A stretch of 64,000 nucleotides of DNA from Phaeobacter sp. G2 (GCA_025163595.1 CP104100.1:3782001-3846000); one strand, 5' to 3'. Counted from the stretch's first letter, positions 35,680-45,575 are shown. Numbers and translations are program-made. Notes: generated by a model not told the origin, from the sequence alone.

Positions 35680-36216
35680 CTATTCCTTTTCGAAAAAGAT
35701 CGTGACAACGCCCAGGGTGATGCCAAAGCGGCTCATATAAGCCTTATTCAGCAAGCGACCATCCTCCAACAGCCACATCCAATCGTCGAATGCCACGCGT
35801 TGGGTGCCGCCATCCGCCAAGGGCAGATCAATGGTATAGTGCCAGTTGAAGGTATCACCGCTTTCTGTGCCACGGGCGAGGCCCTGCACGCCCTCTGCTG
35901 TTCCGGTCCAGGTTTCTGGCCCGGTCTTTGTCAGCGCCCAGTTGCGCGTTTCCTGTGTGCCATCTGAATAGCGAAACCGCTCCGCAAGACGCAGCACCGT
36001 ACCGTCCCAAGTCCCGTCGATATCGACCTTGAACCGTCTTCGCACGGTCCCAAAGCGGTCTTCAAATTGCCCGTAAGCCACTGTGCGTCCCTGGAAATAC
36101 TGCTCAAGGTTTAGAGTCTTGTCGCTCAACTTTGCATCCGACAGTTCTGGTCGCCCACAGGCCACAAGAACCAGACCCAAAACACAGATCACGATCCAGT
36201 TCACGACGCCACGCAT
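35680..36216 (-). CDS. DUF3833 family lipoprotein
   Basis: A 178-residue protein with a lipobox (LVLVAC, cysteine at about 20) and the DUF3833 pattern: LNLEQYFQGRTVAYGQFEDR, YSDGTQETRNW, WHYTIDLPL, DDWMWLLEDGRLLNKAYMSR and a closing GVVTIFFEK. Probably an outer-membrane-facing lipoprotein of unknown function. It is on the opposite strand to the surrounding housekeeping genes. Confidence 0.88.
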   Translation of the reverse strand: MRGVVNWIVICVLGLVLVACGRPELSDAKLSDKTLNLEQYFQGRTVAYGQFEDRFGTVRRRFKVDIDGTWDGTVLRLAERFRYSDGTQETRNWALTKTGPETWTGTAEGVQGLARGTESGDTFNWHYTIDLPLADGGTQRVAFDDWMWLLEDGRLLNKAYMSRFGITLGVVTIFFEKE

Positions 36217-36390
36217 CTGTTTTCCCCTTTTTGAATACCCACATGATAAAATGACTACGGTGCGGCAAAGGTTTTGGATGAGTCGGTTCGAGAATTTTCA
36301 GACGGGTCAGGCTTGGTGAGGCAATCACACCTGTCGCGCCAACTGCAGCATTTGTTGCTTTGCCAAAGATAGTTGTTTAAGGGGCGCTGC

Positions 36391-37278
36391 ATGTTTGATG
36401 ATGATCAGTCCGAAATTCACCCGCTTTTTGCCGGGGCACCCTCAACCACCGAGTTCAAAAAGCTGCGCAAACGTATCGTGCGTCAGGCCCGAGAGGCGAT
36501 TGAACAATACGGCATGATTGAGCGTCCCGCCGATGGCAGCACCCCCAGGTGGCTGGTCTGCCTCTCCGGTGGCAAGGACAGCTATACGCTGCTGGCGGTG
36601 CTGCACGAGCTGAAATGGCGTGGGCTGTTGCCGGTAGATCTGCTGGCCTGCAATCTGGACCAGGGACAACCGGGATTTCCGGCCACTGTGCTGCCTGCGT
36701 TCCTGGAAAAAATGGGCGTACCGCACCGCATTGAATACCAGGACACCTATAGCATCGTGGTGGACAAGGTGCCCGCGGGACGGACCTTTTGCGCGCTCTG
36801 CTCGCGCCTGCGTCGTGGCAACCTGTACCGTGTGGCCCGTGAAGAAGGCTGCTCAGCAGTGATTCTTGGCCATCACCGCGATGACATCCTGGAAACCTTC
36901 TTTATGAACCTGTTTCACGGTGGCCGACTTGCCACCATGCCACCAAAACTGATCAATGAAGAAGGCGATCTTTTTGTCTATCGCCCGCTGGCCCATGTCG
37001 CCGAGGCGGACTGCGAAAAGTTTGCCAAAGCAATGGATTATCCCATCATCCCCTGTGATCTTTGCGGCAGTCAGGATGGCCTGCAACGCCAGCAGGTCAA
37101 ACAGATTCTCGACCAGTGGGAAAGCAACAGTCCAGGACGACGTCAGGTGATGTTTCGCGCCCTGACCAACGCCCGCCCCTCGCACCTCCTGGACCCCAAG
37201 CTGTTCGATTTTGCCGGCCTGGAACGCAAAATAAGCGAAGAAAGCGTCGATTCGGATGAGATTCCGCTGCTGCGTTAA
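36391..37278 (+). CDS. ttcA: tRNA 2-thiocytidine(32) synthetase TtcA
   Basis: Thiolates cytidine 32 of certain tRNAs, arginine tRNAs among them. The 295-residue protein starts at the ATG at 36391 after AAGGGGC. It has the PP-loop [12 protein letters not shown] (about 51-62), the iron-sulfur CxxC pairs [10 protein letters not shown] (about 135) and CDLCGSQ (about 229), and [13 protein letters not shown] between them. Confidence 0.94.
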   Translation: MFDDDQSEIHPLFAGAPSTTEFKKLRKRIVRQAREAIEQYGMIERPADGSTPRWLVCLSGGKDSYTLLAVLHELKWRGLLPVDLLACNLDQGQPGFPATVLPAFLEKMGVPHRIEYQDTYSIVVDKVPAGRTFCALCSRLRRGNLYRVAREEGCSAVILGHHRDDILETFFMNLFHGGRLATMPPKLINEEGDLFVYRPLAHVAEADCEKFAKAMDYPIIPCDLCGSQDGLQRQQVKQILDQWESNSPGRRQVMFRALTNARPSHLLDPKLFDFAGLERKISEESVDSDEIPLLR

Positions 37279-37343
37279 CTCCGGAGTCAGAAACAGGCCT
37301 CTATTCTGCCCAAGCACCCCTGCTTTAGGCGAAAGGTCTGAAC

Positions 37344-38888
37344 ATGACAAAAGCGAATTCCGGTCTTTATAACCGAATTCGGGCGAGACTGGCTCCAGCG
37401 CTTTTGGCGCCTCCCATTCTCGCGTTCTTACCCGCCCTCACCCTCGCAACCTTTTGGCTCGGTGGTGAAGCGGCCCTGCTGTGGGTTGCACTGGGTATCC
37501 CGCTGATCTTTGCCGCTTTTGGAGCCTTCTCCAATCATGGCAGCAATTTTGCCCCACGCGACAGCGTCACCGGGTTGATGCTGCGTGAAGGCTTTGAGCT
37601 GGAAATGAAGCGCATCGTCGATGACTGCGGCAACACCGAGCTGCGCTCGGCGCTCTACTACATCGAAGTTGATGAATTCAAAGAGCTCATCAATCGCGAA
37701 GGTCAGGAAGCAAGCGATCTGATTATTCAAAGCTGCGGCGAACGCATTGCCAGCACTCTGCGCAATGGCGATACCGTTGCGCGGATTGGCGATAGCAAAT
37801 TTGCTGTCTGCCTGACCCCGGTGCTGCAATTGGATCTGGAAACCTGTGTTCAGATGGCCGGGCGTATTCAAGCTGCTGTCGAAGAGCCGATCTCCCTGGG
37901 GGGCTCCACAGTCTATACCTCTTGCTCGATCGGGTTTTGCCTGAACACCCGTGCCCCCAGCCGGGAATACTCCGACTGGTCCACAGCGGCCTCTGCGGCT
38001 CTGACTGAGGCCCAGCAAAACGGCCCCTCAGGAATTCGTGTGTTTTCCGCCGACATGTATCAGCGCAGCAAAGCCCGCGGCAGCCTACGCGAGGAAGCCG
38101 CCGAAGCCCTGGAAGCTGGACATATCCTGCCCTGGTTCCAACCACAGATCTGTACAGACACGGGTCGTGTATCCGGGTTTGAAGCCCTGGCCCGTTGGAT
38201 GCACCCCGTGCGCGGGCTGATCCCACCTGGCAAATTCCTGCCCGTGTTGGAGGAAGCCGGGCTGATGGAACGGCTCAGCCAGGTCATGCTCTATCATTCG
38301 CTGACCGCGCTCAATGCCTGGGATGCCGCAGGGCTGAAAGTGCCTGCCGTTGGGGTAAACTTTGCGACCCAGGAACTGCGCAATCCCAATTTGTCCGAGA
38401 ATATCAAATGGGAACTGGAACGGTTTAACCTGCCGCCTGCACGTCTTTCGGTTGAAATCCTGGAAACCGTCATGACCGACCGGCCCGATGACGTGGTCAC
38501 CCGCAATATTGCGGCTCTCAGCGACCTGGGCTGCCACATCGAATTGGACGATTTCGGCACCGGTCATGCCTCAATTTCGGCGGTGCGCCGGTTCAATATC
38601 TCCCGGATCAAGATTGACCGCTCATTTGTACTGCGGGCGGATCGTGACCCAGACCAGCAAAAGCTGATCGCCGCCATTTTGACCATGGCCGAACGTCTGG
38701 ATCTTGAGACTCTGGCGGAGGGTGTCGAAACCGTCGGTGAGCATGCACTGCTGTCCCAACTTGGCTGCGATCATGTTCAGGGCTTTGGCATCGGTCGCCC
38801 TATGCCATTTGACCAGACACTCGACTGGATGACCGCGCACGAGGCGAAACTGCAGGAAGCCCCGGAAATCGGCCGCAACACCCGCTGA
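37344..38888 (+). CDS. cyclic-di-GMP phosphodiesterase with degenerate GGDEF domain
   Basis: A 514-residue protein with two N-terminal membrane helices (about 15-60), a GGDEF-type domain starting RDSVTGLMLREGFE in which the catalytic motif is replaced by RIGDSKF, and an EAL domain (about 245-500). The EAL side looks active: FEALARW, VNFATQEL, EILETV, LDDFGTGHAS, KIDRSF, AEGVET and VQGFGIGRP carry the metal and catalytic residues. Predicted to break down c-di-GMP, with the GGDEF part as a possible sensor. Confidence 0.92.
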   Translation: MTKANSGLYNRIRARLAPALLAPPILAFLPALTLATFWLGGEAALLWVALGIPLIFAAFGAFSNHGSNFAPRDSVTGLMLREGFELEMKRIVDDCGNTELRSALYYIEVDEFKELINREGQEASDLIIQSCGERIASTLRNGDTVARIGDSKFAVCLTPVLQLDLETCVQMAGRIQAAVEEPISLGGSTVYTSCSIGFCLNTRAPSREYSDWSTAASAALTEAQQNGPSGIRVFSADMYQRSKARGSLREEAAEALEAGHILPWFQPQICTDTGRVSGFEALARWMHPVRGLIPPGKFLPVLEEAGLMERLSQVMLYHSLTALNAWDAAGLKVPAVGVNFATQELRNPNLSENIKWELERFNLPPARLSVEILETVMTDRPDDVVTRNIAALSDLGCHIELDDFGTGHASISAVRRFNISRIKIDRSFVLRADRDPDQQKLIAAILTMAERLDLETLAEGVETVGEHALLSQLGCDHVQGFGIGRPMPFDQTLDWMTAHEAKLQEAPEIGRNTR

Positions 38889-38950
38889 TCTCAATCTAGA
38901 CTCGGTCTAATCACCGGCTAATCACTGGCGAAATACCGCTTTTCTGGCTT

Positions 38951-38970
38951 CGGGGCGCTTTGCCGCCCCG
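38951..38970 (+). terminator. possible terminator hairpin after the GGDEF-EAL gene
   Basis: CGGGGCG and CGCCCCG flank a 6-base loop about 60 bp after the stop. No T-run, so low certainty. Confidence 0.35.
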
Positions 38971-39054
38971 GATTCCCGTGATTCCGCTTGACCTTTGGGG
39001 GTCTTCTCTGTTGAACCACACCCTGTCATTCCCTACACGAGGTGGCAGTCCCAA

Positions 39055-40863
39055 ATGGACGACCAGAACAAGAATCTCATTCTCGCAATCGCACTCAGCA
39101 GCCTCGTGCTTCTTGGGTGGATGTACTTTTTTCCACCCCCAGAGGTCCCGCCGGCTCCCGAAGTCCAGGCGACTGAGACGGCATCCGCAGATGGGCCCGT
39201 CAGCACGCCGAGTGCAGCCGTCGCAGCCGATGCTGCGACCAATCAGCCTGCAGAAGAGGCCAGCGTCTCTGACGCGCCACGCGTCACCATCGAATCTGAT
39301 CGCCTGACCGGTAGCATCTCGCTGCAGGGCGGTCGCCTCGACGACCTGGCCCTAAAAGACTACCGCGTCACCATTGATGCACCGGACATTGTCCAGTTTC
39401 TCTCTCCGGTTGGAGAGCAAGGCGCCTATTACGCCCTCTATGGCTGGGCACCTGGCAGCGGTCTGGCAGCTGAGGACGTCCCAGGAGCCAATACTCTTTG
39501 GACCGCCCCCGCTGGTGCTGAGCTGACACCTGACAGCCCCGTCACCCTGACCTGGGACAACGGCAAGGGCTTGACCTTCAACCGCACCATCGCGGTGGAC
39601 GAGGACTATATGTTCGCGATCACCCAATCGGTCACCAATGGCACCGGCAACACAGTTTCGCTGGCTCCCTATGGCACCCTGGCGCGCCATGGTGAACCTG
39701 CTGACCTGAAGAACTTCTTCATCCTGCACGAAGGCATTGTTGGCATGACCGACGGTGAGCTGACCGAACTGGATTATTCCGATGTTGCCGATTTTGAAAT
39801 TGATCCCCGCGACGGATCGCGTTCCGAAATCAAACAGGTAGAAGGCGACGGCTGGATCGGTTTCACCGATCACTATTGGATGTCGACGCTGATCCCGGCA
39901 CCGGGCCAGGCGTTCCGCTCTTCGGCTAAATATGACGAACGTCGGGATATCTATCAAACCGACGTGGTGCTGCCGACCATGACCCTGGCCGCAGGCGAAA
40001 CATCCGAGGTTACCACTCAGCTGTTTTCCGGGGCCAAGGAATGGGCAACCATCCGCGCCTATGAAAAGGGCGGCATTGCCGGCTTCCTCGACAGCATCGA
40101 CTGGGGCTGGTTCTTCTTCCTGACCAAACCGATCTTTGCAGTTCTCCACTTCCTGCACGGGCTGATTGGCAACATGGGCTGGGCGATCATTGCCCTGACC
40201 GTACTGATCAAGATCCTGGTCTTCCCGCTGGCGTATAAATCTTATGCCTCGATGGCGAAGATGAAAGAGCTGCAGCCGGAGATGGAGAAGCTGAAAGAGC
40301 GCGCGGGTGATGATCGCCAAAAGCAGCAAAAAGAAATCATGGAGCTGTATAAGCGGGAAAAAGTGAACCCTGCCGCCGGCTGTCTGCCGATCCTGATCCA
40401 GATCCCGATCTTCTTCTCGCTGTACAAGGTGATTTTTGTAACGCTGGAACTGCGTCACGCGCCCTTCTTTGGTCCTTTCCAGGATCTGAGCGCACCGGAT
40501 CCAACCTCTTTGCTCAACCTCTTTGGTTTGCTGCCCTTTAACGGTCCGGCCCCTGATAGCATCATGGCGCTGGTCTTTATCGGCATCCTGCCACTGCTGT
40601 TGGGGATCTCGATGTGGCTGCAGCAAAAGCTGAACCCGGCTCCGACGGATCCAACACAGCAAATGATCTTTGCCTGGATGCCTTGGGTCTTCATGTTCAT
40701 GCTGGGTGGTTTTGCCTCTGGTCTGGTTGTCTACTGGATCGCCAACAACACCATCACCTTTAGCCAGCAGTATCTGATCATGCGCAGCCACGGCTATAAG
40801 CCTGACGTTTTTGGCAACATCAAAGCCAGCGTCAAGCGTAAGCCAAAGGCCGGGAAAGAATGA
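39055..40863 (+). CDS. yidC: membrane protein insertase YidC
   Basis: Inserts membrane proteins with or without SecYEG. The 602-residue protein starts at MDDQNKNLILAIALSS (ATG 39055); a longer upstream reading is not supported. It has the large periplasmic domain of Gram-negative YidC (about 60-345), then the conserved core of five helices with MAKMKELQPEMEKLKERAGD, INPAAGCLP-type VNPAAGCLPILIQIPIFFSL and PWVFMFMLGGFASGLVVYW. Its stop overlaps the MOSC gene start. Confidence 0.97.
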   Translation: MDDQNKNLILAIALSSLVLLGWMYFFPPPEVPPAPEVQATETASADGPVSTPSAAVAADAATNQPAEEASVSDAPRVTIESDRLTGSISLQGGRLDDLALKDYRVTIDAPDIVQFLSPVGEQGAYYALYGWAPGSGLAAEDVPGANTLWTAPAGAELTPDSPVTLTWDNGKGLTFNRTIAVDEDYMFAITQSVTNGTGNTVSLAPYGTLARHGEPADLKNFFILHEGIVGMTDGELTELDYSDVADFEIDPRDGSRSEIKQVEGDGWIGFTDHYWMSTLIPAPGQAFRSSAKYDERRDIYQTDVVLPTMTLAAGETSEVTTQLFSGAKEWATIRAYEKGGIAGFLDSIDWGWFFFLTKPIFAVLHFLHGLIGNMGWAIIALTVLIKILVFPLAYKSYASMAKMKELQPEMEKLKERAGDDRQKQQKEIMELYKREKVNPAAGCLPILIQIPIFFSLYKVIFVTLELRHAPFFGPFQDLSAPDPTSLLNLFGLLPFNGPAPDSIMALVFIGILPLLLGISMWLQQKLNPAPTDPTQQMIFAWMPWVFMFMLGGFASGLVVYWIANNTITFSQQYLIMRSHGYKPDVFGNIKASVKRKPKAGKE

Positions 40864-41609
40864 CAGCGACTGTCAAACAAATGTGGCGGCACCCGATCAA
40901 AGGCATCGGGGCCGAATCAGTGACACAGGTCCGTCTGGAGACAGGCGGACCTATGCCGTTGGACCGGGCCTGGGCTGTGCTGACCGGCACCGCCGAAGAC
41001 ACCGGCGCATGGCAACACTGCCGCAACTTTGCCCGCGGCTGTTTCGGTCCCGAACTCATGGCCGTTACCGCCCAAACACAGGGCGAAACACTGGGCGACA
41101 AAATCACTCTTCGCCACCCCAAACAGGGTGAGATCACCCTGGACCCGGCAACGGATGGTGCAAAACTGGTGGATTGGCTGCGACCGATCTACCCGGCCGA
41201 GCGGCCACAGCCACACAGTTTGATTGCAGCCCCGGCAAGCGGCATGGCTGATGCCAGTTTTTCGGCGCTCTCGATCCTGTCACTGGCCTCCTTGCGGGCA
41301 CTTGGGGAAACTCTGGGACAGGAATTGGACCCGCGCCGGTTCCGTGGCAATCTGTGGATCGACGGCGCTGCCCCCTTTGAGGAATTTGACTGGGTTGGGC
41401 GCCAGTTGCAGATTGGTGAAGTGCGTCTGGAAGTGATCGACCGCATCACCCGCTGTCGCGCAACCGAAACCAACCCGGACACGGGCAGCCGCGACGCCAA
41501 CACCCTAAAGGCCCTGCGCGACCACTGGGGCCATACTGATTTTGGCATTCGTGCCAAGGTGCTGTGCGATGGGAACATTGCCCTCACCGATACTCTGGAG
41601 CTTGTCTGA
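40860..41609 (+). CDS. MOSC domain protein
   Basis: A 249-residue protein with an N-terminal MOSC_N-like beta region (VKQMWRHPIKGIGAESV) and a C-terminal MOSC domain holding the conserved cysteine in RCRATETNPDTGSRD (about 200). MOSC proteins handle sulfur or molybdenum-cofactor-related groups; the substrate is unknown. Coupled to yidC and engB by ATGA and TGATG overlaps. Confidence 0.9.
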   Translation: MTATVKQMWRHPIKGIGAESVTQVRLETGGPMPLDRAWAVLTGTAEDTGAWQHCRNFARGCFGPELMAVTAQTQGETLGDKITLRHPKQGEITLDPATDGAKLVDWLRPIYPAERPQPHSLIAAPASGMADASFSALSILSLASLRALGETLGQELDPRRFRGNLWIDGAAPFEEFDWVGRQLQIGEVRLEVIDRITRCRATETNPDTGSRDANTLKALRDHWGHTDFGIRAKVLCDGNIALTDTLELV

Positions 41610-42259
41610 TGCAGATCCCATTCGCCCTCGCTGAAGAGCCTGACCAGATCACCACAGAAAAGGGCCGCAAGCTGTTTGCCGGCGAATCCCTGTTTGTCAA
41701 AGGCGTGGTGGCCATGTCCGGCCTGCCTGATGCAGACCGCATGGAGGTCTGCTTTGCCGGCCGTTCCAACGTTGGCAAATCCAGTCTGATCAATGCCCTC
41801 ACCGGCACCAAGGGCCTGGCACGTGCCTCCAACACGCCGGGCCGCACGCAAGAGATCAACTTTTTCACCCAGGGCCCCGAGCTCTATCTGGTGGACCTTC
41901 CCGGCTATGGCTATGCCAATGCGCCGCTGGCGGTGGTGGAGAAATGGCAAAAGCTGCTCAAGCGCTACCTCAGTGGCCGTCAGACCCTGCGCCGCGCCTT
42001 TGTGCTGATCGACAGCCGTCACGGCGTCAAGGATGTGGACGAAGAGATCATGAGCCTGCTGGACAGCTCTGCTGTGACGTTTCAGTGCGTCATGACCAAG
42101 GCCGACAAGGTCAAGCTGAAGGATCGTGAACGGGTGATTGAACAGGTCCGCACGGCCCTGGCACGCCACCCTGCAGCCTATCCGGAGATCGTGCTGACCT
42201 CCTCGGAGAAAGGCGATGGCATCGCCACCCTGCGCTCCATCATCTGCGGTCTTGAATAG
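41609..42259 (+). CDS. engB: ribosome biogenesis GTPase EngB/YsxC
   Basis: A 216-residue GTPase required for 50S subunit assembly. Motifs in order: G1 GRSNVGKSSL (about 52), G2 TPGRTQEINFF, G3 VDLPGYGYA, G4 VMTKADKVK, G5-like TSSEKGDG. The start overlaps the MOSC stop as TGATG. A terminator follows 27 bp after the stop. Confidence 0.96.
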   Translation: MQIPFALAEEPDQITTEKGRKLFAGESLFVKGVVAMSGLPDADRMEVCFAGRSNVGKSSLINALTGTKGLARASNTPGRTQEINFFTQGPELYLVDLPGYGYANAPLAVVEKWQKLLKRYLSGRQTLRRAFVLIDSRHGVKDVDEEIMSLLDSSAVTFQCVMTKADKVKLKDRERVIEQVRTALARHPAAYPEIVLTSSEKGDGIATLRSIICGLE

Positions 42260-42286
42260 GCAGCCCACCAGCCTGCGCAGCGCTTA

Positions 42287-42308
42287 GCCCCCTCTGTGGG
42301 GGCATTTT
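42287..42308 (+). terminator. intrinsic terminator after engB
   Basis: GCCCCC, loop TCTGT, GGGGGC followed by ATTTT. Ends the yidC-MOSC-engB transcript. Confidence 0.8.
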
Positions 42309-42324
42309 GCGACCCTTTCTGGTT

Positions 42325-43053
42325 TCAGACGTGTTGGGCGCCGTTCACTTCGATCTCCGCACCCGAGATATAAGAGCTTTCCTGCGAGCACAGGAAATAG
42401 ATCGCCGCGGCGACCTCCTCTGGCTGGCCGAGGCGCTGCATCGGGAGCTTCTCGACAATCTTGTCGGTGCCAGGGGACAGGATCGCGGTTTCCACCTCTC
42501 CCGGCGCGATGGCATTCACCCGCACCCCGAGGGGGCCAAAATCATGGGCCATCTCGCGGGTCAGCGCTGCCAGTGCCGCCTTGGACGTAGCATAAGCGGC
42601 CCCGGCAAAGGGATGCACCCGACTGCCGGCAATCGAGGTCACGTTGACCACTGATCCCTTGGCGGCGGCCAGTTCGTCCTTCAACCCGCGTGCCAGCACC
42701 ACAGAGGAAAAGAAGTTGACGTGAAAGACCTTGCCCCAGGTCATCAAGTCGGTGTCCAGGGTGTTCAACCGCTCACCTTCGGGACCTTTGGGAGAGATAC
42801 CCGCATTGTTGACCAGCGCATCAAGCTGCCCGCCTAGCCGTTCTTGGATGACGCCCACCGCGTTGATGGTGTCAGAAGGGTCCGACAGGTCCAGTTGCAC
42901 GTGATTCTCAGCACCGCCACCCCAGGGGCATTCCTCGGGGAAGGGTTGCCGTGAACAGGTGATCACCCGCCAGCCTTCGGCGCTGAAGCGTCGCACAGTT
43001 GCGTGGCCAATGCCCCGGCTGGCGCCGGTCAGAAGCAAAGTCTTTTGGCGCAT
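42325..43053 (-). CDS. short-chain dehydrogenase/reductase
   Basis: A 242-residue SDR with the NAD(P)-binding TGASRGIGHATVRRF at the N-terminus, NNAG motif, catalytic serine in TSIAGSRVHP and the YATSK pair (about 156-160), then GVRVNAIAPGEVETAI. Resembles 3-oxoacyl-ACP reductase-like SDRs, but substrate is unknown. It is the only minus-strand gene between engB and argB and is divergent from argB. Confidence 0.88.
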   Translation of the reverse strand: MRQKTLLLTGASRGIGHATVRRFSAEGWRVITCSRQPFPEECPWGGGAENHVQLDLSDPSDTINAVGVIQERLGGQLDALVNNAGISPKGPEGERLNTLDTDLMTWGKVFHVNFFSSVVLARGLKDELAAAKGSVVNVTSIAGSRVHPFAGAAYATSKAALAALTREMAHDFGPLGVRVNAIAPGEVETAILSPGTDKIVEKLPMQRLGQPEEVAAAIYFLCSQESSYISGAEIEVNGAQHV

Positions 43054-43181
43054 GGCGTAATTTCCATCTTTCTGAGCTGTGAGGCGACCCTATCAGGCCA
43101 GCCCGGAGCTGCAATCTCTATGTCGCACTTGGCAGCAGTGCCAGAAGCAAGTAACACCAGATGCCAAGAGGACCCCGAGCC

Positions 43182-44042
43182 ATGAAGAAACAAGATATGA
43201 ACCGCGACTGGATTGCCACTGCTGAAACTCTGTCGAGCGCCCTGCCCTATTTGCAGCGCTATGACGGAGCCATTGTTGTCATCAAGCTGGGTGGCCATGC
43301 CATGGGCAGCGACGAAGCGATGGAAACCTTTGCCCGCGATATCGTGTTGATGCGCCAGGTCGGAGTCAATCCGGTGATCGTGCATGGCGGCGGGCCGATG
43401 ATCAATGCCATGCTGGACAAACTGCAGATCCAGTCAGAGTTTGTTGACGGCAAGCGGGTCACCGATCAGGCCACCATGGAAGTGGTGGAGATGGTGCTCT
43501 CTGGGGTGGTCAACAAACGCATTGTGCAGGCGATCAATGCCCAGGGAGGCCGCGCCGTGGGCCTGTCGGGCAAGGACGCCAATCTGATCACCTGCGATCA
43601 GGCCAATGCCAAGCTTGGCTTTGTCGGTGCCCCGGTACAGATGGAGCCACAGGTTCTGCATGATCTGTTTGAAAAAGACATCATCCCGGTGATTGCCCCC
43701 ATCGGGGCTGGCCGCGCGGGTGAGACCTTTAATATCAATGGTGACACCGCAGCTGGCGCTATCGCCACTGCGCTCAACGCCGACCGGCTGCTGCTGCTGA
43801 CGGATGTTTCCGGCGTCAAGGATGCAACTGGCGAAGTTGTGACCGAGTTGAAAGCCGCTGATGTGGAACGTCTGACCGCCGAAGGTGTCATTGCAGGGGG
43901 TATGATTCCCAAAACCGAAACCGCTCTGGAGGCCGTTCGTTCCGGCGTGCGCGCCTGTACCATTGTTGATGGCCGGGTCAAAAACGCTGTGCTGCTGGAA
44001 CTGTTTACCGACCACGGCGCAGGCTCGATGATCCGCGCCTGA
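43182..44042 (+). CDS. argB: acetylglutamate kinase
   Basis: Second step of arginine synthesis: phosphorylates N-acetylglutamate. Amino-acid-kinase fold with [10 protein letters not shown] (about 32-41), [11 protein letters not shown] (about 69-79), the arginine-sensing or substrate loop [28 protein letters not shown] and [13 protein letters not shown]. The ATG at 43182 gives the family-usual length of 286; an ATG seven codons earlier is possible. Confidence 0.96.
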   Translation: MKKQDMNRDWIATAETLSSALPYLQRYDGAIVVIKLGGHAMGSDEAMETFARDIVLMRQVGVNPVIVHGGGPMINAMLDKLQIQSEFVDGKRVTDQATMEVVEMVLSGVVNKRIVQAINAQGGRAVGLSGKDANLITCDQANAKLGFVGAPVQMEPQVLHDLFEKDIIPVIAPIGAGRAGETFNINGDTAAGAIATALNADRLLLLTDVSGVKDATGEVVTELKAADVERLTAEGVIAGGMIPKTETALEAVRSGVRACTIVDGRVKNAVLLELFTDHGAGSMIRA

Positions 44043-44171
44043 ACCTAGGGCCGCGCCTTCAGCCTCCAATAGAACGGCGCAAGCCAGCCTATCTGAACGG
44101 TATTGCCGTTTTTGCGCATCCCCTGCTCAACATTCTGCTATCCTCCTCTGCAGACGCCTCGGGAGGTTAGC

Positions 44172-44864
44172 ATGACGCCTAAGCAGGCCAAGACCGGTCC
44201 ACAGCAGGGCTACGCTGATATCGCCCAGGCCGCGCGTGCTGCGGGCCTGCAGATCTATGGCGCGCTCTACCCCGGCGACCGCCCAGTCAAGGGGCTGTCC
44301 CATGGCACCCTGATTCTATTGGGCTGCGGCGCGGCGTACTGGCCGATCTTCACCCGCTCCCCCGAGTATCTGGAGGCCAGACCGGATCCTGTGGATCGCT
44401 GGTCAACACGCGTGATTGGCAGTCTGGCAGCGAATCTGGGCGCCACAGCCTATTTTCCCTTTGGGGGCCCACCCTATACGCCCTTTGTGGACTGGGCTCT
44501 GGCCTCGGGTCGGGCCTTCACATCCCCGTCACAAATGATGGTGCATGATGAGGTAGGCATGTTGATTTCCTTTCGGGGGGCGCTCCACTTCGATCAAAAC
44601 TTTGACATCCCCCCTCCTCCTTTGGCACACTCTCCCTGCGCGACCTGCACAACCCAGCCATGTTTAACGTCATGTCCGGCAGATGCCATGGTTGAAGGTG
44701 GTCCCTATGATCTGGCCGCCTGTCACCACCACTTAGAGAACCCGGCCGGAGTAGCCTGCATGACGCAGGGATGCCGCGCCCGGTGCGCATGTCCCCTCAG
44801 CCAGGGGGCTGGACGACCCATTGAACAAACCGCACATCACATGAGGTATTTTCACCCATCATGA
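44172..44864 (+). CDS. 4Fe-4S ferredoxin-like protein
   Basis: A 230-residue protein starting at the ATG at 44172 behind GGGAGG. The N-terminal 150 residues are not an electron-carrier fold by eye; the C-terminus carries CATCTTQPCLTSCP (CxxCxxxxCxxxCP) and a second cluster of cysteines CMTQGCRARCACP. This layout resembles QueG-like or ferredoxin-tailed proteins of Rhodobacterales, but no cobalamin motif is seen. The next gene overlaps its stop. Confidence 0.8.
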   Translation: MTPKQAKTGPQQGYADIAQAARAAGLQIYGALYPGDRPVKGLSHGTLILLGCGAAYWPIFTRSPEYLEARPDPVDRWSTRVIGSLAANLGATAYFPFGGPPYTPFVDWALASGRAFTSPSQMMVHDEVGMLISFRGALHFDQNFDIPPPPLAHSPCATCTTQPCLTSCPADAMVEGGPYDLAACHHHLENPAGVACMTQGCRARCACPLSQGAGRPIEQTAHHMRYFHPS

Positions 44865-45358
44865 CCTGTACCCTGATCCTGACCCGTCACGCAAAATCCG
44901 CCTGGGACAGCAACGCCCCTAGCGATCATTCTCGCCCGCTGAACAGTCGGGGGCGGGATTCTGCCAGGGCGCTTGGGAATTGGCTGCGAGAAACAAACGA
45001 ACTGCCGCAACAGGTCCTTTCGTCCTCCTCTCAGCGCACGCGGGAGACCTATCAGCTGACCGGCATTGAGGCGCCTGCGGTCTTTACCGAACGGCTCTAT
45101 CACGCAAGCTCTGACATCATCTTTCAGGTGCTAAAAGAAGCATCACATTCGCGCACGATGATCTTGGGCCATAATCCGGGGATAGCGGCCTTTGCCCATG
45201 CCATTGTAAACTACCCTGCGGATCATACCCGCTTTGACGACTATCCAACCGGCGCAACCCTGATCGCCAAGTTTGACATCGACACCTGGGCGGATCTGAC
45301 CTGGAGTAGCGGCAGGGTGATTGAATTCATCGTCCCGCGTGAATTGCTGGTGACCTGA
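44861..45358 (+). CDS. SixA-type histidine phosphatase
   Basis: A 165-residue histidine-phosphatase-superfamily protein of the compact SixA form. The catalytic TRHAKSAWDS (about 8-17), SSSQRTRETYQLTG and ILGHNPGIAAFAHAI are present. It removes phosphate from phosphohistidine or small esters. Overlaps the ferredoxin gene by four bases, so the two are translationally coupled. Confidence 0.9.
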   Translation: MTCTLILTRHAKSAWDSNAPSDHSRPLNSRGRDSARALGNWLRETNELPQQVLSSSSQRTRETYQLTGIEAPAVFTERLYHASSDIIFQVLKEASHSRTMILGHNPGIAAFAHAIVNYPADHTRFDDYPTGATLIAKFDIDTWADLTWSSGRVIEFIVPRELLVT

Positions 45359-45420
45359 ATTCGCTCTGGCTAAAGGCATGCTGTTGATATAGCCGTCCGC
45401 ATATCTACCCTGGAGATTTT

Positions 45421-45510
45421 ATGTCCCGTTGAGGATGGTGCCTTCGGCACCGCTGCACAGTTCAAAACCACATCAGGCCGTTTTCAACATGCAACGGCAC
45501 GGTTTTTGTT
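45421..45510 (+). other. structured leader upstream of acetyltransferase
   Basis: A CTGGAGATTTT-preceded mini reading frame ATG-TCC-CGT-TGA (45421-45432), then the hairpin GGTGCC-TTC-GGCACC (45437-45451) and a second hairpin GCCGTT/AACGGC (45477-45498) followed by ACGGTTTTTG. It looks like a regulatory leader or small RNA. Role unknown. Confidence 0.4.
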
Positions 45511-45575
45511 TGCTTCGTCTTTCTCAACTTTCCGAACTGCGTAAGACGCAGTTTTCTTCAAGGGACATGCCTGAC

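Noticed and set aside
39352..40791. Very long open frame on the strand opposite yidC (and similar ones opposite the carboxylase, TRAP permease and rpoA genes)
   Set aside because: They mirror strongly supported genes on the other strand, have His/Gln/Arg-rich shadow composition and no ribosome sites or domains. High GC explains their length.
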